64,000 nucleotides of DNA, taken from assembly GCF_029784155.1 (NCBI RefSeq), contig NC_073693.1, positions 222,051,303 through 222,115,302 on the forward strand. The letters run 5' to 3'. The DNA comes from Uranotaenia lowii. Its lineage: Eukaryota; Arthropoda; Insecta; Diptera; Culicidae. Positions within the stretch are counted from its first letter, which is position 1, and every line of letters starts with the position of its first letter. Below the pieces are notes generated by a model. That model made no database searches and was not told the origin of the DNA. It saw nothing but the letters and a program-made list of their open reading frames with translations. Position numbers and translations under genes: made by a program. Below, one piece after another: positions 1-12,336 of this stretch.

Positions 1-690
1 GGAACGTGAGCCTAATTCAATTTTGTTAGCATTAGTTCTCAATTTATGCTAACGAAGCTAACAAATGGAAACAAATATGGAATGAAAAGGTACTTGGTTA
101 CGAGATAAATATGTTTCTACAATTGTTAAAGACGACCCTTACGCTTTACAGTGTAGAGAGGAGAAGAAAGTAGGGAGGTTTCATTTTTTTTTTGTAAAGC
201 TTTAAAAATTATCAACCAATGGAACAATATTTGATACAAGAAGAATTTTGGGAACGAAAAAAAATGGGTATGATTATTCAAAATCACGATCTCCATTCAG
301 CATGGGGAAGGGAAGGACAGGGGGGGGGGGGTTTGTTTTTCTCTCTTATCAGTTTTTAGCATAAATCCAGAACATATCAAGCAAAAACAACCATATTTTA
401 TCTGCGTACAATTTATTTGGAACCCTCCTTTTTAGGGCGAAGCTTAAAGAAACAGATTAAAATTATCAGATCTTTAACACAAATCAAGATTTAGAATATT
501 AGTTTAAGTTATTTTTGTGTAGTAATCCGAAACTCCAGCTGCAGCTCTTATTTTATAGCGGTTGCTTATGAATTATGTTATATTTTGATTTAAAATAATG
601 CCAACACAACAAAAAAAATTTGAATAAATTCTGAAAATTTCATTTGATTTTGAAAGGTGTAGCAAAGCACACCGGGTCAGCTAGTTGATG
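1..690. repeat. AT-rich repeat remnant ending in CCGGGTCAGCTAGT
   Basis: No coding sequence is seen. The stretch is AT-rich with long A and T runs and a G homopolymer near 320-331. At 672-685 it ends in CCGGGTCAGCTAGT, the reverse complement of ACTAGCTGACCCGG. A near copy in the opposite orientation (ACTAGCTGGCCCGG) lies at 7696-7709. I recall this terminus as recurrent in insect dispersed repeats but cannot name the family. The other end of the element lies outside the window or is too decayed to see. Confidence 0.4.
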
Positions 691-2806
691 ATAAAAAGAA
701 CATAAATTCAAACATACATCGATACACACTTGGGTGGTCCAAGAAACCAACGTCTTCCGGAATTAACCCTTGGTGGATAAAACCGTTCCTTGGTCTTCCA
801 GAAGGTACCACCTAAATTTTTCGCGGTTTAGTCATATCTAGGGGATTGCTCAAAGACATTCAAATCACTTTATTGGCTTTAACTTATTTCTGAAAGGCTT
901 TTAAAAACAGCTAAGAAAATAGATTTAAAAAAAAATTGATTCGAAAATTTTCATAATTACAGAAGAAACGAATGAAGAATGAACGTCATAATTTTCGTGA
1001 ACATATGTGCACACGATCCTATAAGCTCGGAGAATCGAACATTTAATTTATGACAATCCAACTTGAATCATCCTAACCTAAAAGCCATACATTTTCAAAT
1101 TACCAACGCTTCCTCTTGAAGTGGCCCAAATTAATAGCTGTCTCAAACAATTGCTCTGCACTAACCTAGATACGGATGTGCAATGTTTTACTAGGTAGGT
1201 GAATCATTAAAAGTTTGCACTATTGGAACACCACGACACGGTTGTTGTTATCCGTTTTCCTCACTACCACAAAGCCAACAACAGTCCACTCACCCCTCTC
1301 TCTCTGAGCAGTAATTGATAATTTTGCCAAAAAAAAAAACATTAAAATTGCTGAAATTTTTACCTTCCTTGTGTCAATAGACATTAATGTGTAGGCTTGC
1401 ATTTTTTTCATAAAAAAAAACTTTCAACTTTCCGATTTCTTTTGACTTTTCTAAGTTTTGCAGAAAGGGCAAAGTGGACAAAAAACAAACAAAAATTACA
1501 ATCAATTGGCAAGGATACACGAATGCGAGGCGTGACATTTTGCGGAATGGAATAGATTTCTTTGCACTCAATAACGCTTTCACCCTGAGAAGATGCATCT
1601 ATCAATAGCTGAATCGACCAAAGATTTCCTTCGATTCTCGGGTTCCTTCTAAAGGATTTCGGTGGGTGGTGGTTGGTTTTGGCTAGAGCGATGTCATTTT
1701 ACATTCTATCTTTATTATTGATAAACAAAAATTACTATGGCAAAGTCGGATCTGCTAGATTGAACCCACACTATTGTATGGAGGCGACTCAATGAATCGA
1801 ACATTTTTCAATGAAAAGAAAACCCAGGGGTCGCATTTCAGTAAATGTCTTGCACGATCGTTGCAGTTGTATGGGAAATGTTTGAAAGTACTTATAAAAT
1901 CGGGCTGCCCCTCGGTATCATTGATAGAGCAAACCAAGAATCTGCCGTTCATATGAGCAGCATCGAAATGGAATTTTTCACTCCATTATCAATCCCCCCA
2001 GAAGTGACTCACTTGGTCCGGGTACTTCCGGCAATAATATTACAATACTTCACAGAACAATCCGAGCACGTTGCCTGGTGCACGCCAAACATCCATAAAC
2101 ACACTCGAGTAATTTCACCTTAACAACATTCGCCAAATTGCTAGGGAATTTGTTTATATCTAACCTCAATAGCACAGCTAACGGGCATGTTGTTTGGCGC
2201 AGAACCATCGAATCGAACCCACACATTCACTCACGATAGCCTGGCAGCTTTTATGTGAGTCCAGGTCCCCCTGAAGCAAAGGACGAATCTTCACGAATCA
2301 GTTCACGGTACGACGACACGAACGGTGCACGCGAGAAACGGTGTGGTCTGAAAAGTTTTTTCCCAATTTTCATTCAACTGCAAAAAGAAGAGCAATGTTG
2401 GTGGAACAAATAAAAACGCCTGGAAATAGGCCTCATTTGAAGTTGCAAAACTAGGGCATGCTAAAGGGCACTGGCTGTTTGAAAAAAAAGTTTTTGGATA
2501 ACACTTTGGACGGAAGTGACCACGTGTTGCGAAGATGTGATAGAAAACTGCACTTGTGAATTAGAAGAAAACTTTCGACAGTTATGAAATTCGATTGATT
2601 CCAGTTGGGTACCTTCTAAGCAACGAATTCGCGAAATGGTCTTCCATCGAAAAAGAGTGTATGAGTGTGCAGAATTTATTCGTGAGAACGTGCCCAAATA
2701 TAACGAACACTAAAAAAGGATACTGTTTCGGGGATAACAACAGCGACACACTATAGTAACATATCGCGACATTAACATAATAAACCGATAAGTGCAATAT
2801 ATTCAA
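691..2806. other. Gene-poor stretch and presumed LRRC49 upstream region
   Basis: No credible gene is visible; the short open frames lack any recognisable domain. The sequence becomes less AT-rich from about 1750, as expected near a promoter or 5' UTR. A candidate arthropod initiator TCAGTT sits at 2298-2303, about 500 bp before the LRRC49 start, but no matching downstream promoter element follows at +28, so the assignment is weak. Confidence 0.35.
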
Positions 2807-5800
2807 ATGAGTACAACGAAAACCCGCGGAAAATCAGCAATTCACATCAATGAAAGTATAATTAGTTCCAATTCCAGCAATACGCAAAACACATTGCTCA
2901 AAATTGAATCCGTCGTGCCAAAGCTTACTAGCCGTGTCAATAATGCAGCAGGATTAAGTCATTCGAATAGGCTTAAAACATTTCACCGTTCGCACAGTAC
3001 GCTAAGCTCATCATACTTGAAAAAAATCAGCGACAAGAAGATCGTAGCCCCAAAAGAAGCCATCGTTACAGAGCGTGAACACCGAAACACTAACAATAAT
3101 GAACCCCAACCGGATGGATGTGTTTTTGTTCAAAATGGGTCCACAATTGTAAAGAGATCGGATAAGGATCGCGAAAAACACCCCGATAGAATCAATCTTG
3201 ATCGAAAAGGACTAGGTGCTATACCGATTATTGATGATGAACCAAATTTGCGTTTATTATCACTCCAACACAATCTCATCAATGTGTTCAGCATTCCAAC
3301 GGAGACGGATTCAAACAACAATGAAGCGAAACAAACGGCGATCCCGCAAACCACCCAAGTTTCCGGAAAAGCTCCCGTCTCCGGAACAACGCACAATAAT
3401 CCCGCAATCCCAAGCAATGCAACCGCTAGAGATACTTCAATATCCAACTCATCCAACGGTCCAACAGCAATGCCGACAACCACTGCTAATCATCAATCAC
3501 ATACCGCCAGCCGGACCGCCAAACAGTTTCTGAGGCAAAAATCTACATCTCGTAATCAACTGTACGTCAACAACAATTACATGACCGGAAAAACAACCTT
3601 AGCATCCAAACCCCTAAACGGATTTGTCAATGGGCAATCTCCAACAAGTGCCACAAGCCCAACAAACGCGTTCCTCCAAAAGCCTTCTTCAATATTGTTA
3701 AATGCTCAACACCGTAACCTGTTAAAGAAATCCAACAGCTTCATCAGTAACGCCACTCTCTTCCCAACCCCACCATCGTACCAACAAACTGCTAGTAGCA
3801 TAGCCAAATTGAAAAACAAACTACTCCTAACACCCTCTTTCAGCATCGACAGCTTGAACAGCTTAAACGAAACTAACATCGTGGAATCGCCTAGTTATAA
3901 TAATAGCGGAAAAACTACACCAACTTGTACGGCACCAACAAACGGGACCAGCTACACGCATCCTCAAAACCATATTTCGCCTATTCTTTCAGCGGCCGAA
4001 CCACGTTACAATCTGCAAAATCTCGTATTCCTGGACCTTTACGATAATCAGATCGAAAAAATATCCTGCCTTGATGGTCTTAAATGCATAACGGTGCTAT
4101 TACTCGGTAAAAACCGAATTTCCGACATCAGTGGTTTGACGTCTCTTCGACAAACGCTTCGGGTGCTGGATCTTCATGGTAATAAAATAAGCAACATTTC
4201 AGCAAAGATCAATCAGCTTCAAGAGCTCAAATCTCTAAATTTAGCTGGTAATCAACTACGTCAAATCCATGCTCAAGATTTCAGTGGATTAGTAAATCTA
4301 AAAGAACTAAATCTAAAGCGAAATCGACTGAAAAAGATTCATGGATTTGACGATCTGCGAAGTCTCGAACGACTGTGGCTGTGCCATAACGATCTCCAGT
4401 GCGTTGAAGACATGTCGGCCATCGCCAAGGCGATCAACCTTAAAGAGGTGACTATCGAAAACAACCCCGTTTCGCTGGCCGGAGACTGCGTCTCTTTCCT
4501 GGTGAGTTATCTGCCCGGTTTGGTTTCTCTCAGCCAAATGCAGATCACCGAGCAGGTTCGACGAGCAGCCTCCGCATGGCGAAAGAATAAAGAACTATCT
4601 GACTTGAACTACACCAACCTTACCACGGATGTCTGTCACAATATACGGCGGGAAGAAATAATATCCAACGCCCGAACCAATTGGGAACTGCTCAGATCCC
4701 AACAGTCTGCTGCTTGCCGCAATGTTCAACGAACAGCCAACGGAGCCCATGCCTCCATAAGAAAAGAAGTAGAAGTAGAAATACCCGCTAGTACCCCGGA
4801 TTCTGCTAAAGAAATCAAACTAAAGAAGACAAGCAACATCACCGGAACAAACACTAACAACATCAACAGATCGAGGACCCCCAAAAGACAGCCAGCTAAA
4901 AAGATCACCAGATCATCGTCTCAAGACAACTCTGGATCGCAGGTTTCCGAGCAGGACGCTGAGGAGTACTTTCGATTGCCACCTATCCTAGCACCTTTTC
5001 TGGAACAGAATGCACCGGCAGAATCCGCAGCCGAGAAAGTAGAATCTTCCGAATCAAGCGCACACCATGCAGACTCAAGCGTTTCAAGCGCACTCAGCAC
5101 CGATGACGAGGAAGCTCAAGCGAAACTTGACGCAAAAACATCTACTCCAACTACGCCCGAAACAAAAGACACGCCCGAAGAGCCACAAAGCGATCAAGAA
5201 CAGATCGCACCCTCCTGCCTAACGGACGAATCAAACAACGATAAACTATCAACGCTTTCCACCTTATCATCAAAAACAGCGTCCGACTCTGCAGGAACGG
5301 TATCGTCGGCCTCTGACTTTGATCAATCACGGCACAGTGGCAGTCATGCGCCAAAGCCGAAAGTAGGAGTTCCCACCAAACGGTATGGTGTAGGAACGCT
5401 CTCCAGAACCAATACTGCCCGCAGCAACGCAGCTGTAATCAACAATGTATGCAATCTAGCCAACACGTCCAATTTGGCCACCCAAAGTATTCCAAATTCA
5501 AACTCTTCTAACAATGTAACCTCCAATGTTCTCAATCCGAGCACTTGTGTAGCTCCTACCAAAGTAAAGGTCACCGAAAGAGAACGGGAACAAGGTGGCG
5601 ACTATCTGATCGAAATATGCGGTCGATACCTCAATGTTTACGGGCTCGGTGCACTCAAATTCATCGATAAACAGTGGAACATGACCAAGGCTGGCGATGT
5701 CAACACCGTCAAGTTCAGTTACATCAACTTCAACAACATCACAGCGATTCTTTGTCGAATAAAGATCCGTTTCGTGAATGCTGAGAACTTTATCTTCAAA

Positions 5801-6400
5801 GAAACGAACATCACCTGTCTGGGTCAGATCAACGCACTTGCAGAGAGTCAAGGGATAGCTTCGTTGACGATTGATCCCGAAGGCAATCCGATCGCCAGCA
5901 AATCATGGCGAAACTATGCCATCTACCGACTTTCCCACTGGGGATTGAAGCACATCAATGGGATAGAAATAACCGAGGATGAAATTCACATGGCAGAGCA
6001 CACGTACAGTGGCCTCTCGGATTTGGTGCTGTGGTCGTTGCCGGAGATATTGCTACAGCCGCTTCTACAGCGATTGCGTCTGGAAGAGACAGTACATGCT
6101 TCAAAAATGACTGCCAAAGAGTGGTTAATGCAGGCAGACAGCTCCCTTAAAAATGTAGTCGGCAAGGAGGCTTTACAGTGGAAGAAACACAGTGTGACGC
6201 AGGACGATATCGCTATGCGCGGCAAAGGGAAGGTTTACTTTGCCCGGATGCTTGATAACACCTGCAACGCAGTAGATAAACTACAACAGCTGGACAGTAT
6301 GTGGCCTGCATTACTGGTGGAGATGGTGCGAAACACCTTGATCGACTACTCGCAGATCGATGTGTATGTGCGAAACCTCATGATGGAACTGCTTAAATGA
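2807..6400 (+). CDS. LRRC49: LRRC49-like leucine-rich repeat protein (tubulin polyglutamylase complex subunit)
   Basis: This single-exon gene encodes about 1197 residues. The ATG at 2807 is the first in frame; an upstream GTG at 2792 is not a likely eukaryotic start. Near residues 130-160, INLDRKGL and LRLLSLQHNLI give the first repeat, typical of LRRC49. Repeats resume near residue 405 (NLVFLDLYDNQIEKIS, then VLLLGKNRIS, VLDLHGNKIS, LNLAGNQL, LNLKRNRL, LWLCHN). Between them lies about 230 residues rich in Asn, Thr, Ser and Pro. A second low-complexity tract covers roughly 640-930. The C-terminal domain (YLIEICGRYLNVYGLGALKFID, INFNNI, NAENFIFKETN, NYAIYRLSHWGLKHINGIEIT) matches the conserved end of vertebrate LRRC49. 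LRRC49 is a scaffold of the complex that adds glutamate chains to tubulin and acts at centrosomes, cilia and neurons. At roughly 690 residues the human protein is much shorter; the excess is mostly low complexity. Confidence 0.85.
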   Translation: MSTTKTRGKSAIHINESIISSNSSNTQNTLLKIESVVPKLTSRVNNAAGLSHSNRLKTFHRSHSTLSSSYLKKISDKKIVAPKEAIVTEREHRNTNNNEPQPDGCVFVQNGSTIVKRSDKDREKHPDRINLDRKGLGAIPIIDDEPNLRLLSLQHNLINVFSIPTETDSNNNEAKQTAIPQTTQVSGKAPVSGTTHNNPAIPSNATARDTSISNSSNGPTAMPTTTANHQSHTASRTAKQFLRQKSTSRNQLYVNNNYMTGKTTLASKPLNGFVNGQSPTSATSPTNAFLQKPSSILLNAQHRNLLKKSNSFISNATLFPTPPSYQQTASSIAKLKNKLLLTPSFSIDSLNSLNETNIVESPSYNNSGKTTPTCTAPTNGTSYTHPQNHISPILSAAEPRYNLQNLVFLDLYDNQIEKISCLDGLKCITVLLLGKNRISDISGLTSLRQTLRVLDLHGNKISNISAKINQLQELKSLNLAGNQLRQIHAQDFSGLVNLKELNLKRNRLKKIHGFDDLRSLERLWLCHNDLQCVEDMSAIAKAINLKEVTIENNPVSLAGDCVSFLVSYLPGLVSLSQMQITEQVRRAASAWRKNKELSDLNYTNLTTDVCHNIRREEIISNARTNWELLRSQQSAACRNVQRTANGAHASIRKEVEVEIPASTPDSAKEIKLKKTSNITGTNTNNINRSRTPKRQPAKKITRSSSQDNSGSQVSEQDAEEYFRLPPILAPFLEQNAPAESAAEKVESSESSAHHADSSVSSALSTDDEEAQAKLDAKTSTPTTPETKDTPEEPQSDQEQIAPSCLTDESNNDKLSTLSTLSSKTASDSAGTVSSASDFDQSRHSGSHAPKPKVGVPTKRYGVGTLSRTNTARSNAAVINNVCNLANTSNLATQSIPNSNSSNNVTSNVLNPSTCVAPTKVKVTEREREQGGDYLIEICGRYLNVYGLGALKFIDKQWNMTKAGDVNTVKFSYINFNNITAILCRIKIRFVNAENFIFKETNITCLGQINALAESQGIASLTIDPEGNPIASKSWRNYAIYRLSHWGLKHINGIEITEDEIHMAEHTYSGLSDLVLWSLPEILLQPLLQRLRLEETVHASKMTAKEWLMQADSSLKNVVGKEALQWKKHSVTQDDIAMRGKGKVYFARMLDNTCNAVDKLQQLDSMWPALLVEMVRNTLIDYSQIDVYVRNLMMELLK

Positions 6401-6477
6401 TATACTGCCGGAGTCGTGTAAGTTGGTTGATAAAATATTGAAGGAAAAATTCAAAGCAGGTTTTTGTATTTTAATAG

Positions 6478-7380
6478 GGGAGAGTGGGGTATCGTGGGCC
6501 ATGGGGAAACGTGGGCCACTTTTAATATCTCAAATGATAAAAATCTCAAACCAACTGTCATCGTCGTCGCTTTGCGTGAGCATATATTTTTATATGTTTT
6601 TGACTTAAATACGCATCATATGTTTTCTTTATTTATCAAGCTAAAAAAAAGTTAGAAAAATTCTCTAACATAATTAAATAGCACACCCGTTAATTGCATC
6701 GATGGGGAACCTAAGATTCATAACAAAAATATGCTCCTACTCTTGTGATCTTAGTTTTGTCATGATCTTTCACGTGGAAAAGGAATTTTTGATGAAACAT
6801 CAATAAGTCACACAAACGCAACTTATTTGCAAATCGTAGCTTGTGGGGAATCGTGGGCCACACATCTCGAAACACCTATATGTTTATGTTTTTATACACA
6901 TTCAGAACTTAAAATACGTTTTTCCTATCTGTAAAGTTTTTTATGCCAAATGAAGAGTTATAAAAAATATTTTGTCCATCCTATATAAGAAATGTTGCCA
7001 AAACGTTCGCGAGCCAGGTTTTGGAATCTATTCGATCATACACAGCTCTCTTTTTTATTTCACCATCTGAAATTGCTTTAAAATAACGAAATGAATTATG
7101 AAATTACAGTTTTGGGTTAACTCATAAACTGTGCATGTTATTTGGTCAATTTAGATTTAGTGGCCCACGATTCCACACCATTTTTCAAAATCCAAAAAAT
7201 AAAAAAAAATTTAAAACAGTCAGAATGTGGGGAAAATAACTCATTAAAAATATAAAAAAAATACCTTATGATACCTTTAAAATGTAGAAAACCATACCAT
7301 TTTTTATTTTCATTTTATCTTTTATAATAAAGAAGTTATGGAGCAACGAAAAAAAGTGGCCCATGATTCTCCACTCTCCC
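6478..7380. repeat. MITE-like element with 24-bp terminal inverted repeats
   Basis: The left end (6478-6501, GGGAGAGTGGGGTATCGTGG...) and the right end (7357-7380) are inverted repeats matching at 21 of 24 positions. TA-containing flanks on both sides fit a TA target duplication, though this is not decisive. Inside, the motif GTGGGCCAC and near copies recur in both orientations (about 6510, 6841-6859, 7161-7179), so the element is an internally repetitive foldback. It has no coding capacity and lies just downstream of LRRC49, possibly in its 3' UTR or flank. Confidence 0.7.
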
Positions 7381-9336
7381 ATACTTTAACTTTCGATGAA
7401 AAGCTATATTTGTTTTCAGAACTGTATCTATATGTTAAAATAGTTTGACACAAACTTTAACTTTTGGAGGATGGAATGAAATTTTGATTTTAAATTCCGT
7501 TGTCATATCTCGATATACAGCCATTCCGAAAAAATGGCCGTATAGCGAAATGCCGTATAACGAATCAATGATTTTCATACAAATCCTTATATATTCAATG
7601 GAATCGGTTTCAAATTTTTGAAATAAGTATCCGTTTTAAGAAAGTTAAATCGAGTTTGTAAACTCAAATATAAGCTACAATCTATTTAACATTAAACTAG
7701 CTGGCCCGGCAAACTTTGTTGAGCCTTTGAATTTTCACAAAAAGAATGTTCATGTAATCATTATTCATGTTAATAAATAGAACTGGATTGGTACCGTAAA
7801 ATGAGGTGAATCTGGAAAATTTACGGACTGTGTTCGGATTTTTTTGTATAATATTATGTTAATTGAACCTTAATCAAACTCAATCAAACAAAAAAAAATT
7901 AGTTCGGATCTCTTACTCTCAGTTTTAAACAACTATTTCTATTTAGCCCCTAAGTTGTGTGAATAGGGACAGTAACTTTTATAGGGAAGAATGGCCCTGG
8001 CTGTTAAACTCCTTTGAGAAAAAAAGTGGCTATTAATCGAGGAATACTTTCATCTCTGCTTCTACATATAGAACGTGAATTGGTGCGTTATTTTTCACTT
8101 TGCAAATATTTTTTTTGTTTATTCCTTTTTCCTGTATTATCACCTTTATTAATGTATAGAGAAATGTTATTTGTAGTGTCTACCTCCAGGCGCAAAAATT
8201 ATCGTGCGTTTAAGTTTATAAATTACTAATTAAAAATTTTCATTTTGTTGATTTCCAACGAAAGCAGAAAGCGAATATCTTCTGGGTTGAGCTTAAACAT
8301 GATTTTTTTGTTTTTCATTATTTTCATCGTTTACAAAGAAACCTATAGACACTGTTATGTCCATTTTCGATAAACCCCTACAAAAGCGCGCCAAAGAATG
8401 TTTAAAGCAGTTTTCATCAATTGCCTTTCTCTGTTTCTCCAAAATTATTTTAAAAACATTCTACATCGTATAATAACTTTGCAGAAATGAATTATCTATC
8501 ACTTATTGCAGTGAAAAATACTGCATAGTTTTCAAACAACACTTCTCATGTTTTGAAACGCAATTTTTTTGATGCTCCAAACATTTTATTTAATGTTTTG
8601 AGCAAATTTACATGTGACATTCTGTTTCTCTCTATCTGTTACCTGAAATGCATTTGATTCTCTACTTTGAATTATTTTATCATATCTTTCAATTTACATT
8701 TGATACCTATTTTTCCAAATGTGAATGTTTAAGTTTTGGAAAGAGAAAATTAGATCATTGAAAATATTCATTGAATTCTGATTATGATTTACATCATCTT
8801 AAAATCATAGCGTTAGGAAATCTCTTTTTTTTACAAAAAGGTATGGAAAATTATCAATTTACGTAGAGAATAATTGCATTGTATGTTTCCTCCTTTTAAC
8901 TACTTTTTAAAATTAAAACACGCGTTTTCAGAGTTTGTAAATAATCTAGGAAACTTAGATTTTTCTTGATTTCTTTTACCATTTTCTCTCCTATATAGCT
9001 AAGCTTTTAAATGCCTCAAACTAAACGAATATTGTTTTAAATATTAGAATTGAAAGTTTTCGCAATGGAAAATAATATAAAATCCTGGTTTGATGATAAC
9101 AGAATAAGAAATTAAATTCCAAATTGTAAAATTTTATTCTGAACTTTGTTGCTTTTTATCATCAAGGTTCAAAATCTGGCATTAGGAATATTGAATTAAT
9201 AATTTAACGTTGACTGGATGTTCATTGTGATGATTAATAAAAAATCAGAAATGAAACTCAATTGTTTTCTTTGCAAATTTAGATAGTTTTTTATGATCTG
9301 TACTCAAATGTTAAACCAATGTTTTATAGTATAGGT
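7381..9336. other. AT-rich intergenic sequence with repeat scraps
   Basis: No gene is recognisable. At about 7536-7563 two near copies of GCCGTATAGCGAAATGCCG-type sequence suggest a decayed repeat. At 7696-7709 ACTAGCTGGCCCGG matches, inverted, the motif at 672-685. The remainder is long T/A runs with stop codons in every frame. Confidence 0.4.
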
Positions 9337-10760
<1,424 letters not shown>

Positions 10761-12069
10761 AGACTAAAATTTTTATTTTTCAAGCTTCTTGTGTTTGGAG
10801 ATGTTACACCCTATTTTTGACTTCTGATACTGAATCTTGGATCAAATTATGAATTTTAGTTCTACAAAGTTAACCTTTTATATATATATAAATTCCGTTT
10901 AGTTTAAAGCATGAAGTGAACAAGAGGAGTTATTCTAACGTTCCTAGTATTCCAATTGTTTCTTTTCAATAATGAAATTTTTTCATGTAATCACAAAGTT
11001 GATACCATTCTATTCTCAAACTAACTGAATACATTCTTAACATTTTAGAAAAAAATATTTTTTAAATCAATTAAAGGTTGCCTTGTAAGGTACAAATAAG
11101 AGGTTCTCGTGGTTTTACGATAAATGTGTTATGACTATTTCATCGTTATATGTTTAGTTGATGGGAGTATGTCAAAATTTGTACAGTCATATTGTTGAAT
11201 ATTATTTTACTTGAGTAAAATTACATTCTCTAATATGACCGTAAAACTGATAAGGGCCGGGCAAATTCGGGTTCTGTTACCAAAATTCCGACAGTATCCG
11301 GGCATTTGATTTCAAAATAAGGTATTTTAAGCTTCCAGAAACCGATCATGATTATTTTGTTGAATAAAAGTTTTTTGTATGATTTTGCAAGTAAAAAGAA
11401 CAAATCCGAGCTTTTTTCAACAATATCCGGGTTAATCAAGTAAATCTGCAAGGCAAGGATCAACCTAAAAATGTTAAAGTTGCCATGATTATGAAGCAAA
11501 ACTGACTTTTTTCGGCAATATTCTCGTTTCCGGCCAATACCGTTTTTTTCATCCCTCATATGTAAATCGGATGCCATGACTTTTTTTCGACATTTTCGAA
11601 ATCATCTCTCTGTTGTGTTTTTCTTCGCGTGAACACAACAAAAAAAAGCATGAAAATCCGATGAACCCTGCAAGAGTTATTCGTGATCGCACGTATTTAC
11701 GCCTCCTTTTTTTAAAATATGTAACATGAAAACAAACTTTGATGAAAATCAAACAACTATAAAATAAATTTAAAAAAAATCTTGAATCTGAAGCCACTGG
11801 AGAAAATGTTTTCAATTTCTTGTAACATTGCCTTCTTATCTCTCAGTTGAATTCTCGAGAAATTTAGAACTACGTTCGACTTCTGGATCTTTTTCAAGGA
11901 GCATGTTTAAAAGACAGGCATAAATTGTAACTGAAAAAAGGAAGATGCTTCTTATTGTTGAAGATTCGAAGAATGACTTTGCCGATGACCAATAATCTCT
12001 CAGAGAAATTAATCAAAAGTTATTGTGCATTTTAATAAAAAAAAAATTGGAAACTTCGCTGGTGAAGTG
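10761..12069. other. AT-rich intergenic sequence
   Basis: No gene seen. A stretch at about 11255-11340 with repeated CGGGCA/CCGGG words looks like a fragment of an unnamed dispersed repeat. A short TA run lies at about 10880-10888. Minus-strand frames between 11230 and 11815 have no recognisable domain. Confidence 0.35.
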
Positions 12070-12336
12070 ATATTTACGCGCCAGCACTAAATTTAACTTC
12101 GGAAGTCCAGACTTCCGACTTCCAAAAGACTTCTGACAAAGTAAAGTGACTGACAAAGACTGTCGGAAGTCTGTGTTTTGTTGCCTGTTCACCAGCGACG
12201 TTTCTAAAAAAATTAATAAAATTCACAATAGCTGAACACAGCTGAACAGTACCGACATTCTAGTACTTCATTTGGCTTTGTGGGAAGTCGGAAGCCTGGA
12301 CTTCCGATATAAAATTTAGTGCAGACGCGATAATAT
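12070..12336. repeat. Foldback MITE with ~54-bp inverted arms
   Basis: The arms at 12070-12123 and 12282-12336 are inverted copies sharing GGAAGTCGGAAG, GGACTTCCGA, AAATTTAGTGC and a GCG-containing end. An offset inner pair, TTCGCTGGTGAA (about 12057) and TTCACCAGCGAC (about 12188), adds a further partial inverted repeat. No open frame is present. This fits a non-autonomous cut-and-paste element; no clear target duplication was identified. Confidence 0.7.

Noticed and set aside
1774..2123. Overlapping short frames on both strands near 1.8-2.1 kb
   Set aside because: No recognisable similarity and mutually overlapping; likely chance.
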